DNA of 42,579 nucleotides from Sphingomonadales bacterium (GCA_014763785.1 JACXUS010000004.1:1-42579); one strand, 5' to 3'. Counted from the stretch's first letter, positions 1 to 9,718 are shown. Translations and numbers: made by a program. The notes: a model not told the origin generated them from the letters alone.

Positions 1-1422
1 GATCGATTTCACGTCGCAGAATTCCTCGATGCCCCAGCGCCCGCCCTCGCGCGCGCGCCCCGAGGCCTTGACCCCGCCGAAGGGCGCCCCGGCGCCGCGG
101 CTCTGGCCATTGGCAACGACCATCCCCGCGTCCAGCGCCCGCAACAACCGGTTGATCCGCGCCGGATCCTGCGTCTGCACATAGTTGGTCAGGCCATAGG
201 GCGTGTCATTGGCAATCGCGAGCGCCTCTTCCTCGGTGTCGAAGGGCATGATCGACAGCACCGGCCCGAAGATTTCCTCGCGCATGATCGTCATGTTCGG
301 CGTGCAATCGGCGAAGATCGTCGGGCGCACATAATAGCCCTTGTTCAGCCCCTCGGGGCGACCGAGGCCCCCGGCGATCAGCCGCGCGCCTTCCTTGATG
401 CCGGTTTCGATCAGGCCTTGGATCTTTTCGAACTGGCTCTTGTTGATCACCGGGCCGAGGTGTTTTCCCGGCTCGCGCGGGTTGCCGGTTTCTGTCTCGG
501 CGGCGGTCTGCGCGGCGATTTCCAGCGCGGTTTCGTAATAGCTGCGCTCGACCAGCATGCGGCTGGGCGCGTTGCAGGATTGCCCGGTGTTCTCGAACAT
601 GTGACGCACGCCGCGCTGCACGGCCTTCGCGTCGCAATCGGCAAAGACGAGGTTGGCGCCCTTGCCGCCCAGCTCCAGCACCACGCGCTTCAGCGTCTCG
701 GCCGCGGCCTTGGTGATCGCGCGCCCCGCCCGGGTCGAGCCGGTGAAGCTGATCATCGCGATATCGGGATGGGTCGAGAGCTGCGTGCCAACCCCCATGC
801 CATCGCCGTTCACGAGGTTGAAGACCCCCGCGGGCACGCCCGCTTCATGCACGAATTCGGCAAAGAGCATCGAGCTGAGCGGCGCCTCTTCCGAGGGTTT
901 CAGAACCATCGTGCAACCCGCGATCAGCGCCGGGATGACCTTGAGCGTGACCTGATTCATCGGCCAGTTCCACGGCGTGATGAGCCCCACGACGCCCACC
1001 GCCTCATAGGCGATCATCGCGCCGGGGGTGCCGTCACCCAGCGGGTGCACCCATTCGAAGTCCTTGGCGGCCTTGATGAAATTCTCGATATGCCAGGTGC
1101 CCGCCCCGGCCTGATCCGACCGCGCGAAGTCGATCGGCGCGCCCATTTCAAGGCTCATCGCCTGCGCCATTTCCTCGTAGCGGGCCTTGTAGATTTCGAG
1201 GATCTTCTCGACATAGCCCAGCCGCACCGCCGGATCGGTCGCGCGCCATGCCGGCAGGGCTGCCTTGGCCGCGGCCACGGCAGCTTCGGTATCGGCCTCG
1301 GCGCCGAGCGAGATCACCGCGCAGGGCTCTTCGGTCGAGGGGTCGATCACCTCATAGGGCCGCGCGCCCGCCGAGGCCGCCCCCCACTGACCACCGATAT
1401 AGAATTCGCGCTTCTCGAGCAT
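1..1422 (-). CDS. Aldehyde dehydrogenase family protein (3' end truncated by window edge)
   Basis: Manual translation of the minus strand from ATG at 1422 is open to position 1: MLEKREFYIGGQWGAASAG...ITPWNWPMNQV...FTGSTRAGRAI...ELGGKGANLVF...GQSCNAPSR...EEIFGPVLSI, with ALDH NAD-binding and catalytic Cys motifs. Missing from the ORF track because it runs off the window. Confidence 0.93.
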   Translation of the reverse strand, partial: MLEKREFYIGGQWGAASAGARPYEVIDPSTEEPCAVISLGAEADTEAAVAAAKAALPAWRATDPAVRLGYVEKILEIYKARYEEMAQAMSLEMGAPIDFARSDQAGAGTWHIENFIKAAKDFEWVHPLGDGTPGAMIAYEAVGVVGLITPWNWPMNQVTLKVIPALIAGCTMVLKPSEEAPLSSMLFAEFVHEAGVPAGVFNLVNGDGMGVGTQLSTHPDIAMISFTGSTRAGRAITKAAAETLKRVVLELGGKGANLVFADCDAKAVQRGVRHMFENTGQSCNAPSRMLVERSYYETALEIAAQTAAETETGNPREPGKHLGPVINKSQFEKIQGLIETGIKEGARLIAGGLGRPEGLNKGYYVRPTIFADCTPNMTIMREEIFGPVLSIMPFDTEEEALAIANDTPYGLTNYVQTQDPARINRLLRALDAGMVVANGQSRGAGAPFGGVKASGRAREGGRWGIEEFCDVKSI

Positions 1423-1682
1423 GAGGAACCTCCTGTTTGCGCACAGCCTGTCACCGAGGCCGTCGAAGCGCAACGGGGTGGGAGGATTTTCCAAGACCTT
1501 CCCCCGGGGTGCATGTTTCGCCGCATTCCGGTCGTCAGGACCGCCCCGCGCCGAAGATCCTTTACCCGCACCGCGATGCGGGGCGAACCAACTCCCCGCT
1601 TCCCAAAACCCCTGTTTTCCTGTATGCGCCGGGCATCTGCGACGTGAGGCCGTGCCCCGGGCCACATGCAAAGGATAGGGGC

Positions 1683-1736
1683 GGCGGCAATGGGGCCGCC
1701 ACGCAAACGGGAGACCGGAGGGTCCGGAATGCTCCC
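1683..1736 (+). promoter_or_regulatory. Two consecutive hairpins in the pnp leader
   Basis: GGCGGC-AATGGG-GCCGCC (1683-1700), then nested GGGAG-A-CCGGA-GGG-TCCGG-AATG-CTCCC (1709-1736), ending 16 nt before the pnp ATG. Confidence 0.45.
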
Positions 1737-1752
1737 AGACAGGATACGCTGA

Positions 1753-3900
1753 ATGTTCAACGTTACGAAAAAATCGATCCAGTGGGGCGAAGAGACGCTC
1801 ACGCTGGAAACCGGCAAGGTCGCCCGTCAGGCCGACGGCTCGGTCATCGCCACGCTGGGCGAGACCTCGGTCATGGCCAACGTGACCTTCGCGAAGGAAG
1901 CGAAGCCGGGGCAGGATTTCTTCCCGCTCACCGTCCATTATCAGGAAAAATACTACGCCGCCGGCAAGATCCCGGGCGGCTTCTTCAAGCGTGAAGCGCG
2001 TCCCTCGGAGAAGGAAACGCTGGTTTCGCGCCTGATCGACCGTCCCTGCCGTCCGTTGTTCGTGCCGGGCTTCAAGAACGAAGTTCTGGTCATGGCGACC
2101 GTTCTGTCGTGCGATCTGGTCAACGATCCCGATATCGTCGCGATGATCGCCGCTTCGGCCGCGCTGACGATCTCGGGCGTGCCCTTCATGGGTCCGATCG
2201 GTGCGGCGCGCGTCGGCTTCGTCGATGGTCAGTATGTGCTGAACCCGGCGATGGACGACATGACCAAGCTGCGCGACAACCCCGAGCAGCGGCTCGATCT
2301 GGTCGTCGCGGGCACCAAAGACGCCGTGATGATGGTCGAATCCGAGGCCTATGAGCTGACCGAGGAAGAGATGCTCGGCGCGGTGGTCTTCGGCCACCAG
2401 CAGATGCAGCCGGTCATCGACCTGATCATCGATCTGGCGGAATCGGCGGCGAAAGAGCCCTTCAACTTTGCTCCGCCGGATTATTCGGCGCTCTATGAGG
2501 CGGTGAAAGCCGCGGGCGAGGCCGAGATGCGGGCCGCTTTCGCGCTGAAAGACAAGCAAGAGCGCACCAACGCCATTTCGGCGGCGGTCGATCTGATCAA
2601 GTCGAAACTGACCGAAGAGCAGCTGGCCGATGCCAACCTCGGCTCGGCGATCAAGAAGCTGGAATCGGGCATCCTGCGCGGCGACATCATCAACGGTGGC
2701 GCCCGCATCGACGGCCGCGACACCAAGACCGTGCGCCCGATCGTGGCCGAAGTGGGCCTGCTGCCGCGGACCCACGGCTCGGCGCTGTTCACCCGCGGGG
2801 AAACCCAAGGGTTGGTGGTCACCACGCTCGGCACGGGCGACGATGAACAGATCATCGACGCGCTGAACGGCAATTACCGCTCGAACTTCCTGCTGCACTA
2901 CAACTTCCCGCCCTATTCGGTCGGCGAAGTGGGTCGCGTGGGCTCGCCCGGCCGTCGTGAGATCGGCCACGGCAAGCTGGCGTGGCGCGCGCTGCAGGCG
3001 GTTCTGCCGGCTGCGACCGACTTCCCCTACACGATCCGCGTCGTGTCGGAGATCACCGAATCGAACGGCTCGTCCTCGATGGCGTCGGTCTGCGGTGGGT
3101 CGCTCTCGATGATGGATGCGGGCGTGCCGCTGAAGGCGCCGGTCGCCGGTGTGGCGATGGGCCTGATCCTAGAAGACGATGGCCGCTGGGCGGTGCTGAC
3201 CGATATCCTCGGCGACGAGGATCACCTCGGCGACATGGACTTCAAGGTTGCGGGTACCGAAGCCGGGATCACCTCGCTGCAGATGGACATCAAGGTTGCG
3301 GGCATCACGCCGGCGATCATGGAGCAGGCTCTCGCTCAGGCGAAAGACGGCCGGTTGCACATCCTGGGCGAGATGTCGAAAGCGCTGAGCGCCGGGCGTC
3401 AGGAATTCTCGGCGCATGCGCCGCGGATCGAGACGATGCAGATCCCGACCGACAAGATCCGTGAAGTGATCGGTTCGGGCGGCAAGGTGATCCGCGAGAT
3501 CGTCGAGCTGTCGGGCGCCAAGGTCGACATCAACGACGACGGGATCATCAAGATCGCTTCGGCCAATGGCGATGCCATCAAGAAGGCCTATGACATGATC
3601 TATTCGATCGTGGCTGAGCCGGAAGAGGGCAAGGTCTACCGCGGCAAGGTCGTGAAGCTCGTCGATTTCGGCGCCTTCGTGAACTTCTTCGGCAAGCGTG
3701 ACGGGCTGGTGCATGTCAGCCAGATCGCGGGCAAGCGGCTGAACCATCCGAACGAGGCACTGACTGAGGGTCAGGAAGTCTGGGTGAAGCTGCTGGGCTT
3801 CGATGACCGCGGCAAGGTCCGTCTGGGCATGAAGATGGTCGATCAGGAGACCGGCGAAGAGCTGGCCGCCGAGAAGAAAGAGGAAAAGGTCGAGGAGTGA
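1753..3900 (+). CDS. pnp: Polyribonucleotide nucleotidyltransferase (PNPase)
   Basis: 715 aa; two RNase PH-like domains, KH ([15 protein letters not shown]) and S1 ([20 protein letters not shown]) motifs. Confidence 0.98.
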   Translation: MFNVTKKSIQWGEETLTLETGKVARQADGSVIATLGETSVMANVTFAKEAKPGQDFFPLTVHYQEKYYAAGKIPGGFFKREARPSEKETLVSRLIDRPCRPLFVPGFKNEVLVMATVLSCDLVNDPDIVAMIAASAALTISGVPFMGPIGAARVGFVDGQYVLNPAMDDMTKLRDNPEQRLDLVVAGTKDAVMMVESEAYELTEEEMLGAVVFGHQQMQPVIDLIIDLAESAAKEPFNFAPPDYSALYEAVKAAGEAEMRAAFALKDKQERTNAISAAVDLIKSKLTEEQLADANLGSAIKKLESGILRGDIINGGARIDGRDTKTVRPIVAEVGLLPRTHGSALFTRGETQGLVVTTLGTGDDEQIIDALNGNYRSNFLLHYNFPPYSVGEVGRVGSPGRREIGHGKLAWRALQAVLPAATDFPYTIRVVSEITESNGSSSMASVCGGSLSMMDAGVPLKAPVAGVAMGLILEDDGRWAVLTDILGDEDHLGDMDFKVAGTEAGITSLQMDIKVAGITPAIMEQALAQAKDGRLHILGEMSKALSAGRQEFSAHAPRIETMQIPTDKIREVIGSGGKVIREIVELSGAKVDINDDGIIKIASANGDAIKKAYDMIYSIVAEPEEGKVYRGKVVKLVDFGAFVNFFGKRDGLVHVSQIAGKRLNHPNEALTEGQEVWVKLLGFDDRGKVRLGMKMVDQETGEELAAEKKEEKVEE

Positions 3901-3926
3901 TCCGCGACCCCGCTTTCGGGAAAACG

Positions 3927-3955
3927 AAAGGCCCCGGGGAAACCCGGGGCCTTTT
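3927..3955 (+). terminator. Rho-independent terminator of pnp
   Basis: aaaGGCCCCGGG-GAAA-CCCGGGGCCtttt: long perfect stem with a GAAA loop and T tract. Confidence 0.9.
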
Positions 3956-3971
3956 GCTGTTCGGGGGCCTG

Positions 3972-4181
3972 TCAGGCGCCGTAGACGGAGCGCCAGGCCA
4001 AGGCAGGAATGTCACCCCGCGCGATGCCCAGATCGGCAAGATCGCGGTTTGAGGTGCCCTCGAGTTCGGCAAGGGTGCGGCGGTATTTGGCCCGGCGGGC
4101 GCGGCGTTCGCGGGTTTCGGAGGCGAAACGGGCCAGCGCGCTGGCGCTGCGGCTGGACAGGACGGAAAGCGTATGGGTCAT
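3972..4181 (-). CDS. DUF1127 (YjiS-like) small protein
   Basis: 69 aa, Arg-rich, ending LEGTSNRDLADLGIARGDIPALAWRSVYGA, the typical DUF1127 C-terminus. Confidence 0.8.
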   Translation of the reverse strand: MTHTLSVLSSRSASALARFASETRERRARRAKYRRTLAELEGTSNRDLADLGIARGDIPALAWRSVYGA

Positions 4182-4232
4182 GTGAACCTCTGGGTATGCC
4201 GGGCGGATCCCGGTGCTGTGTTAGTCTTTCGG

Positions 4233-4240
4233 TAGCGCTA
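4233..4240. promoter_or_regulatory. TAGCGCTA palindrome upstream of the DUF1127 gene
   Basis: Perfect 8-bp palindrome within ggTAGCGCTAaca, 52-59 bp upstream of the DUF1127 ATG; it lies in a wider TGTTAG...CTAACA dyad. Confidence 0.3.
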
Positions 4241-4318
4241 ACATGGCGATCCGGGCGGGCCGGAACAATGGGCGCTTCGGACTTCCCGACTTGCACGGGC
4301 TGCATGGCTCGCACAGCA

Positions 4319-4342
4319 AAACGGCCCCCGTGGGGGCCGTTT
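4319..4342 (-). terminator. Terminator downstream of the peroxiredoxin gene (could act in both directions)
   Basis: AAACGGCCCCC-GT-GGGGGCCGTTT perfect inverted repeat flanked by A/T runs. Confidence 0.8.
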
Positions 4343-4370
4343 CGGGTGGGCTTGGCGGGGTTCCGCCCGA

Positions 4371-5024
4371 TCAGCTCGGCGCCTTGACGGTGCGCAGATA
4401 GGGCAGCTTCACGTCGACCTCGCCGAAGCGGGCCTTGGCATCCTCGGTCGAAACCGACAGGGCGACGATCACATCCTGACCCGGCACCCAGTTGGCGGGG
4501 GTGGCGAAGGGCACGCCGTCGGTCGCCTGCACCGCATCCAGCGCGCGCAGGATCTCGGCGAAGTTGCGGCCCACCGACATCGGATAGATCATCATCAGGC
4601 GGATCTTCTTGTCGGGGCCCACGATGAAGACAGTGCGCACGGTGGCCGAATCCGCCGGGGTGCGGCCATCGGGCAGATAGGCATCGGCGGGCAGCATGTC
4701 ATAGGCCTTCGACACGGCCAGCGAGGTGTCGTCGATGATCGGGAAATTCGCGGGCGAACCGGCGAATTTCTCGATATCGGCCTTCCATTTCAGATGCTCT
4801 TCGACGCTGTCGACCGACACGCCGATGACCTTGGTGTTGCGCTTCTCCCATTCAGCGGCGAGCTGGGCCACGGCGCCGAATTCGGTGGTGCAGACCGGCG
4901 TGAAATCCTTGGGATGCGAGAACAGGATCGCATAGCCGTCGCCGATGAACTCGTGGAACTTGATCGTGCCGGCGGTCGAATCGGCGGTGAAATCGGGGGC
5001 GATATCGTTGATGCGCAGAGCCAT
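4371..5024 (-). CDS. 1-Cys peroxiredoxin (Prx6/AhpC-TSA family)
   Basis: 217 aa; FSHPKDFTPVCTTEFG active-site motif; long Prx6-type C-terminus. Confidence 0.93.
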   Translation of the reverse strand: MALRINDIAPDFTADSTAGTIKFHEFIGDGYAILFSHPKDFTPVCTTEFGAVAQLAAEWEKRNTKVIGVSVDSVEEHLKWKADIEKFAGSPANFPIIDDTSLAVSKAYDMLPADAYLPDGRTPADSATVRTVFIVGPDKKIRLMMIYPMSVGRNFAEILRALDAVQATDGVPFATPANWVPGQDVIVALSVSTEDAKARFGEVDVKLPYLRTVKAPS

Positions 5025-5130
5025 CTTGGTCTCCTGGTTGCTGTGTCCGGGCGAAACCTAGGGCATCGGGCGGCAAGTTTCATCCCCTCAAACGAAATTC
5101 CCTGCGACTCTGCCGCCGACGCAAAGGAAA

Positions 5131-5160
5131 ACGCCCGCCGCTTGCGCGACGGGCGTCGAT
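5131..5160 (-). terminator. Terminator downstream of rpsO
   Basis: On the minus strand: ACGCCCG...CGGGCGT followed by TTTTCC. Confidence 0.65.
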
Positions 5161-5179
5161 GTCCGAGGTTCGGATCAGA

Positions 5180-5449
5180 TCAGCGGCGCAGGCCGAGACG
5201 CTGGATCAGCGTGGCATAGCGCTGCTCGTCTTTCTTCTTGAGATAGTCCAGCAGCTTGCGGCGCTGAGCCACCATCATCAGAAGGCCACGACGCGAGTGG
5301 TTGTCCTTCTTGTGCTGTTTGAAGTGCTCGGTCAGCGTCGCGATGCGCGAGCTGAGGATCGCAACCTGAACTTCGGGCGAACCGGTGTCGCCTTCCTTGG
5401 TCGCGTATTCCTTGACGAGGCGGTTCTTCTCTTCAACGGTGATCGACAT
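5180..5449 (-). CDS. rpsO: 30S ribosomal protein S15
   Basis: 89 aa; [36 protein letters not shown]...[18 protein letters not shown]. Confidence 0.98.
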   Translation of the reverse strand: MSITVEEKNRLVKEYATKEGDTGSPEVQVAILSSRIATLTEHFKQHKKDNHSRRGLLMMVAQRRKLLDYLKKKDEQRYATLIQRLGLRR

Positions 5450-5608
5450 CGGGTTCTCCTGTGTAAAGGGTGATGGCGCAAGCCGGGATGTCGTCCAGCA
5501 GGGCCCGTGGAGGTACCGCCGCGGTCAGGTGACCGGGTGCGGATGCGCGCGGATAGCGGGATTCGGCGTCCCGATCAAGGGAAAAGCCGCACCCCCGCAG
5601 ACCGGGCG

Positions 5609-6871
5609 TCAGAGATAAGCGAATTCGGCGGGCGTCACCAGCAGGATATCCTTGGCCTGCAGATCGTCCGCATCCAGAACCTCGGCCAGTTTCACCCCGT
5701 TCAGCACGACCCAGACCGCGCCTTCGGTCCGCTCGGAGGGCTCCAGCGTCAGCTCGGGATCGAAGGCCGCATCGGGGTCATAGACGACCGCGATCTGGTC
5801 AGAGCTGGCATCGTAGTCGGCGATGGTCGCGGGCTCTTCGGGGTCAATCCATTCCCCCAGCGCGAAGAGATCCCCCCCCTCGCCGCCCGAAGCCCAGTCT
5901 CCAGTACCGGTCATCAAGGTATCTGCCCCCTCGCCGCCATTGAGATAGTCCTTGCCGTCGATATCACTGTTTCCGGTTTCCCCATCCGGCACAAGTCCGA
6001 CGAGCAGATCATCGCCCTTGCCGCCGAAAAGCTCATCCATTCCCAGCCCACCGCTCAAGCTATCGGCGCCATCATCGCCCATCAGGGTGTCATTGCCGTC
6101 GCCCCCGTCCAGACTGTCGTCACCGGCGCCGCCCGACAGGGAATCATCGCCCGCATCGCCGGACAGCGTGTCATCGCCCATGCAGCCCGCCAGCGTGTCA
6201 TCGCCCGCGCCGCCGGAGAGGGAATCCGCGTCATCATCGCCACTCAGATGATCATCCGCCTCGCCGCCCGCCAGCGTGTCGCATCCGGCGCCTCCCAGCA
6301 GGATATCGTCGCCCGCGCCCCCCGCGATCGTATCGGCGCCCTCATAGCCGTTGATCTGATCGTCGCCCGCGCCGCCCTCGATCACATCGTCATCGAGCGC
6401 ACCCCAAAGGATATCATCCCCCTCGGTGGCAGGCCCGGAGTCGCCACGCTCGCCGGGCTCGACCCCCGCGGAGGTCGTGGTGCCGCTGTCTGAGGGGCCC
6501 GCGCCGCCCGTGTCAGCGTCGCCCATGTCAGCAATGTCTGTCTGGGCGGGATCGGTCAGCTCGCTTCCGGTGTCATCCGGTGCGGCCCCTTCCGGGGCGC
6601 CCGCGGCATCGTCCTGCGGCGTCTGCCCGTCAGGTTCCTGCGCGAGGTCCTCAGAGATCACCGGACCGGTCACCGCCGCATCATCGGTGGCGCCCGCGGG
6701 CTCATCATTCAGGGACTCAAGGAGGTCAGGGGTCCCGGCGGCGACATCACCCGTCACCTCGCCCGCATTGGCATTCTCGCTGCCGTCCTCCAGATCCTCT
6801 TCGGTCGAAGGCATCATTCCGACCGCTGTCCCCGCAAGAAGCAGGCTCAACAACCCCGAAAGAAAAAACAT
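5609..6871 (-). CDS. RTX (hemolysin-type calcium-binding) repeat protein with an N-terminal hydrophobic segment
   Basis: 420 aa; MFFLSGLLSLLLAGTAVG hydrophobic start, acidic low-complexity linker, then many GGxGxDxLx nonapeptides. Confidence 0.88.
   Translation of the reverse strand: MFFLSGLLSLLLAGTAVGMMPSTEEDLEDGSENANAGEVTGDVAAGTPDLLESLNDEPAGATDDAAVTGPVISEDLAQEPDGQTPQDDAAGAPEGAAPDDTGSELTDPAQTDIADMGDADTGGAGPSDSGTTTSAGVEPGERGDSGPATEGDDILWGALDDDVIEGGAGDDQINGYEGADTIAGGAGDDILLGGAGCDTLAGGEADDHLSGDDDADSLSGGAGDDTLAGCMGDDTLSGDAGDDSLSGGAGDDSLDGGDGNDTLMGDDGADSLSGGLGMDELFGGKGDDLLVGLVPDGETGNSDIDGKDYLNGGEGADTLMTGTGDWASGGEGGDLFALGEWIDPEEPATIADYDASSDQIAVVYDPDAAFDPELTLEPSERTEGAVWVVLNGVKLAEVLDADDLQAKDILLVTPAEFAYL
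5990..6420 (-). repeat. Degenerate 27-bp tandem repeats encoding RTX nonapeptides
   Basis: Recurring units such as GGAGDDTLAG, GDAGDDSLSG and GGAGDDSLDG in the supplied translation. Confidence 0.8.
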
Positions 6872-6899
6872 CGTCAGTCCCCATTCACCTGAGGGAACA

Positions 6900-6922
6900 A
6901 TAGCAGAAAATCCCTCTGCTAT
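6900..6922. promoter_or_regulatory. Perfect 8-bp inverted repeat upstream of the RTX gene
   Basis: ATAGCAGA-AAATCCC-TCTGCTAT, about 29-51 bp upstream of the RTX ATG (6871, minus). Confidence 0.4.
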
Positions 6923-6958
6923 CTTAGCGCCTTTGTGACGAAATACCTACAAATTTAA

Positions 6959-7507
6959 TCAATCGCGGCGAACCGGCGCAGGCGTTGCGGGGTTCCAAAT
7001 CTCGGGCTGATGGGCATAGCCGATGTAAAGCGGGTGCTTGGGGGCGCCGTCCTTGGTCAGCCCCAGATGGTGCAGAGCGCGGCCGCTGGCCCGCAGCAGC
7101 GCCTCGACCGTCACGCCGCGGCCCAGATGCGCGCCATGTGCGCCCCAGGCACAGATGACGCGATCCCCCGCCCCTCCGGCCCAGTCGAGGCTGTGCAGGA
7201 TCGCCGCATCGTTCTCCGGCCCGACCGGATCGGCCTGCGCCCGCATCACCTTCGGATCGGTCGCGCGATAGGCAAAGATATTGGTCACGCGAAACGCGCC
7301 AAAGCCCAGCGTGCGCGCCCGCCGCTCGCAGCGCTCGACGGTCGGGTCGTTCTGGAATTCGGTCGCGGTCGAGGGGTTGAGCATGATGAACAGCGCCCGC
7401 GGCCCGGTCGGGTCCCAGGTGCGCGTCAGCAGGTAACGATAGCCCTCGCAATCGGAATAGACGGCCGTCGAGGCGGCATCGCCCTTCTGATGATGGCGCT
7501 CGATCAT
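6959..7507 (-). CDS. DUF1643 domain-containing protein
   Basis: 182 aa; [62 protein letters not shown] is the DUF1643 signature region. Confidence 0.88.
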   Translation of the reverse strand: MIERHHQKGDAASTAVYSDCEGYRYLLTRTWDPTGPRALFIMLNPSTATEFQNDPTVERCERRARTLGFGAFRVTNIFAYRATDPKVMRAQADPVGPENDAAILHSLDWAGGAGDRVICAWGAHGAHLGRGVTVEALLRASGRALHHLGLTKDGAPKHPLYIGYAHQPEIWNPATPAPVRRD

Positions 7508-8415
7508 GCGCCATCCGAGAGGTTGAAGACCCGGCTCGGGTGCAATTCACCGCCCATGTAGCGGCCAACGGCGACGGGGCGGCCATTGTGGCTGGCCCAG
7601 GCCTCGGTGCCGAATTCGGCGTGGCCGATCACCTGCCCGGGGCTGCCATGCGCCAGCCGCACCGCGCCTTCGAGCGTCGCACGCAGCTCGGGCAGATCGG
7701 CGAGACCCATTTCGAGCGGGCGCAGCCGCGCCTCGAGCTCGGGGGTGCGGACGATCTGGTCGATCTCGTCCAGCGAGATGCCGTCCTCGGCCTGAAACGG
7801 CCCCGACCAGGTGCGCCGCAGCCAGAGCACATGGCCAAAGCACCCGAGCGCCGCGCCCAGATCGCGGGCAATCGCGCGCACATAGCCGCCCTTGCCGCAG
7901 ACCATTTCCAGCTCGACCGTATCGGCATCGGGGCGGCCGGTCATCACGAGGCTCTCGACATAGAGCGGGCGCGCGGCCAGCTCCATCTCCTCGCCCGCGC
8001 GCGCCAGATCATAGGCGCGCTCGCCCTCGACCTTGACGGCCGAGAACTGCGGCGGCACCTGCAGGATATCGCCGACGAAGGGCCGCAGCGCGGCGCGGAT
8101 CTGATCATCGGTGGGGCGCGCGTCACGGGTTGCGATCACCGCGCCCTCGGCATCGTCGGTCGTGGTCGAGGCCCCCAGACGCACCTGAAAACGATAGCAT
8201 TTCAGCGCCTCGGTCAGATAGCTGACGGTCTTCGTGGCCTCGCCCAGCGCAATCGCCAGAACCCCGGTCGCCGCCGGGTCGAGCGTGCCCGCATGCCCCG
8301 CCTTCTTGGCGTCGAGCGCCCAGCGCACCTTGCCGACGACGGCGGTCGAGGTCACGCCCGCGGGCTTGTCCACGATCAGCCAACCGGAAATGTCGCGTCC
8401 CTTCTTGCGGGCCAT
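7504..8415 (-). CDS. truB: tRNA pseudouridine(55) synthase TruB
   Basis: Start set at internal Met ([23 protein letters not shown]); [24 protein letters not shown] motif. Confidence 0.96.
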   Translation of the reverse strand: MARKKGRDISGWLIVDKPAGVTSTAVVGKVRWALDAKKAGHAGTLDPAATGVLAIALGEATKTVSYLTEALKCYRFQVRLGASTTTDDAEGAVIATRDARPTDDQIRAALRPFVGDILQVPPQFSAVKVEGERAYDLARAGEEMELAARPLYVESLVMTGRPDADTVELEMVCGKGGYVRAIARDLGAALGCFGHVLWLRRTWSGPFQAEDGISLDEIDQIVRTPELEARLRPLEMGLADLPELRATLEGAVRLAHGSPGQVIGHAEFGTEAWASHNGRPVAVGRYMGGELHPSRVFNLSDGA

Positions 8416-8478
8416 GCTGCCTCCTGAATTGCAGGGATGCGGGCTAGCAAAGCCCCGCGCCCGGGTCAATCGCCGCGG

Positions 8479-9207
8479 TCAGTCGCGCGCCACGACGCCG
8501 ACGATCGGCCCCATCGGCACGCCCAGATCGACCCGCCCCATCCCCGGCACGATCAACCGAGAGATCGAGCCATCGAGATAAAGCGCATTCGGCGCGCCCA
8601 GCGCGTCACGAAAGAGCCGCGCGAAGCGGTGGAAGGTCACCGGCGCATCGGAGATGACGAACCACGCGGTCTGGCCATCCGCCGAGACGCCGACCCCGTT
8701 GCGGATATGCCGGCTGTCGCTGTCGGGCAGGAAACGAGGGTGCAAAGCGCCGCCGATCACCAGCATCGGACCGGATTGCGTGGCATAGCGGCAGGCGGGG
8801 TTCTCGGTCACATAGGCGGTGCTTTCGATCACCGAAAGCCGCCCCTCGGCCACGCAGAAAACCCCGTTCGGCACCATGCCGAAATTGCCCGGGCCCGCGC
8901 CTGTCACGATGCCGTGGCGCTCTTCGCCATGCTGGACATAGAGGCCAACGGGGTCACGCCCGGGCGCATACATGCCTGCATTCATTGCGAAAACGAGCTT
9001 TTCGCCGGGCGCCAGCGTGCCCAGAAGCCGCTCGGGCGTGCCGATCAGCGCGCCGGTCGTGTCCTTCAGCCACAGGCGGATATCCTCGCCCGCATGGGCC
9101 TCGCAAAGCGTGAAGGGCGTGCCCTCGAAGACCGTCTTGCGGCACTCGGCCGCCTGCCCCGCCGTTCCGGCAAGGATCAGGATCAGGCTAGCCCAGATCG
9201 TCTTCAT
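8479..9207 (-). CDS. Phosphodiester glycosidase / DUF2233-like exported protein
   Basis: [19 protein letters not shown] signal peptide; [19 protein letters not shown] and [11 protein letters not shown] match the DUF2233 pattern. Confidence 0.8.
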   Translation of the reverse strand: MKTIWASLILILAGTAGQAAECRKTVFEGTPFTLCEAHAGEDIRLWLKDTTGALIGTPERLLGTLAPGEKLVFAMNAGMYAPGRDPVGLYVQHGEERHGIVTGAGPGNFGMVPNGVFCVAEGRLSVIESTAYVTENPACRYATQSGPMLVIGGALHPRFLPDSDSRHIRNGVGVSADGQTAWFVISDAPVTFHRFARLFRDALGAPNALYLDGSISRLIVPGMGRVDLGVPMGPIVGVVARD

Positions 9208-9622
9208 CATCGTCACGATGCGCGATGTCGCGCTGCACCGTCTCGTCGGAAAACAGCCGCCGCGTCTCGTCGAGCCGGTCGAAGGTTTCATCCAGTCGGA
9301 AGCGCAGATCGGGCGCATATTTCAGCGTCATCTCGCGCGCGACCAGATGGCGCAGCTCGGCGGTGTTGCGGCGCAGCGCCTTGAGCATCACCTCGGCATC
9401 CTCGCCGCCCAAAGTGCCACCGAGCGGCGCCACGTAGATGGTTGCCACCTTGAGATCGGGCGAGCAGCGCACCTCGCCCACGGTCACATGCATCCGCCCC
9501 AGATCGGGGTCATGCACGTCGCCGCGGATCAGCACATCCGACAGGGTGCGCCGGATCAGCTCGCCCACGCGGAGCTGACGTTGCGAAGGGCCATCGCCCG
9601 AGGAAAAACGGTTCTTTGCCAT
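9188..9622 (-). CDS. rbfA: 30S ribosome-binding factor RbfA
   Basis: [31 protein letters not shown]...[27 protein letters not shown]; contained in the longer track ORF 9188-10498. Confidence 0.93.
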   Translation of the reverse strand: MAKNRFSSGDGPSQRQLRVGELIRRTLSDVLIRGDVHDPDLGRMHVTVGEVRCSPDLKVATIYVAPLGGTLGGEDAEVMLKALRRNTAELRHLVAREMTLKYAPDLRFRLDETFDRLDETRRLFSDETVQRDIAHRDDDEDDLG

Positions 9623-9718
9623 GGCTCGCAGATAGTGCTTTGCCCGCGCCCGCGCAACCGGGCTTTGCGCTTGGGGCCCGCGCGCGCTAGAAAGCGCCGA
9701 CCAAGAAGGAGCCGTATC

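Noticed and set aside
418-1647. 409-aa plus-strand ORF
   Set aside because: Antisense to the clear aldehyde dehydrogenase on the minus strand; a high-GC shadow ORF without recognisable domains.
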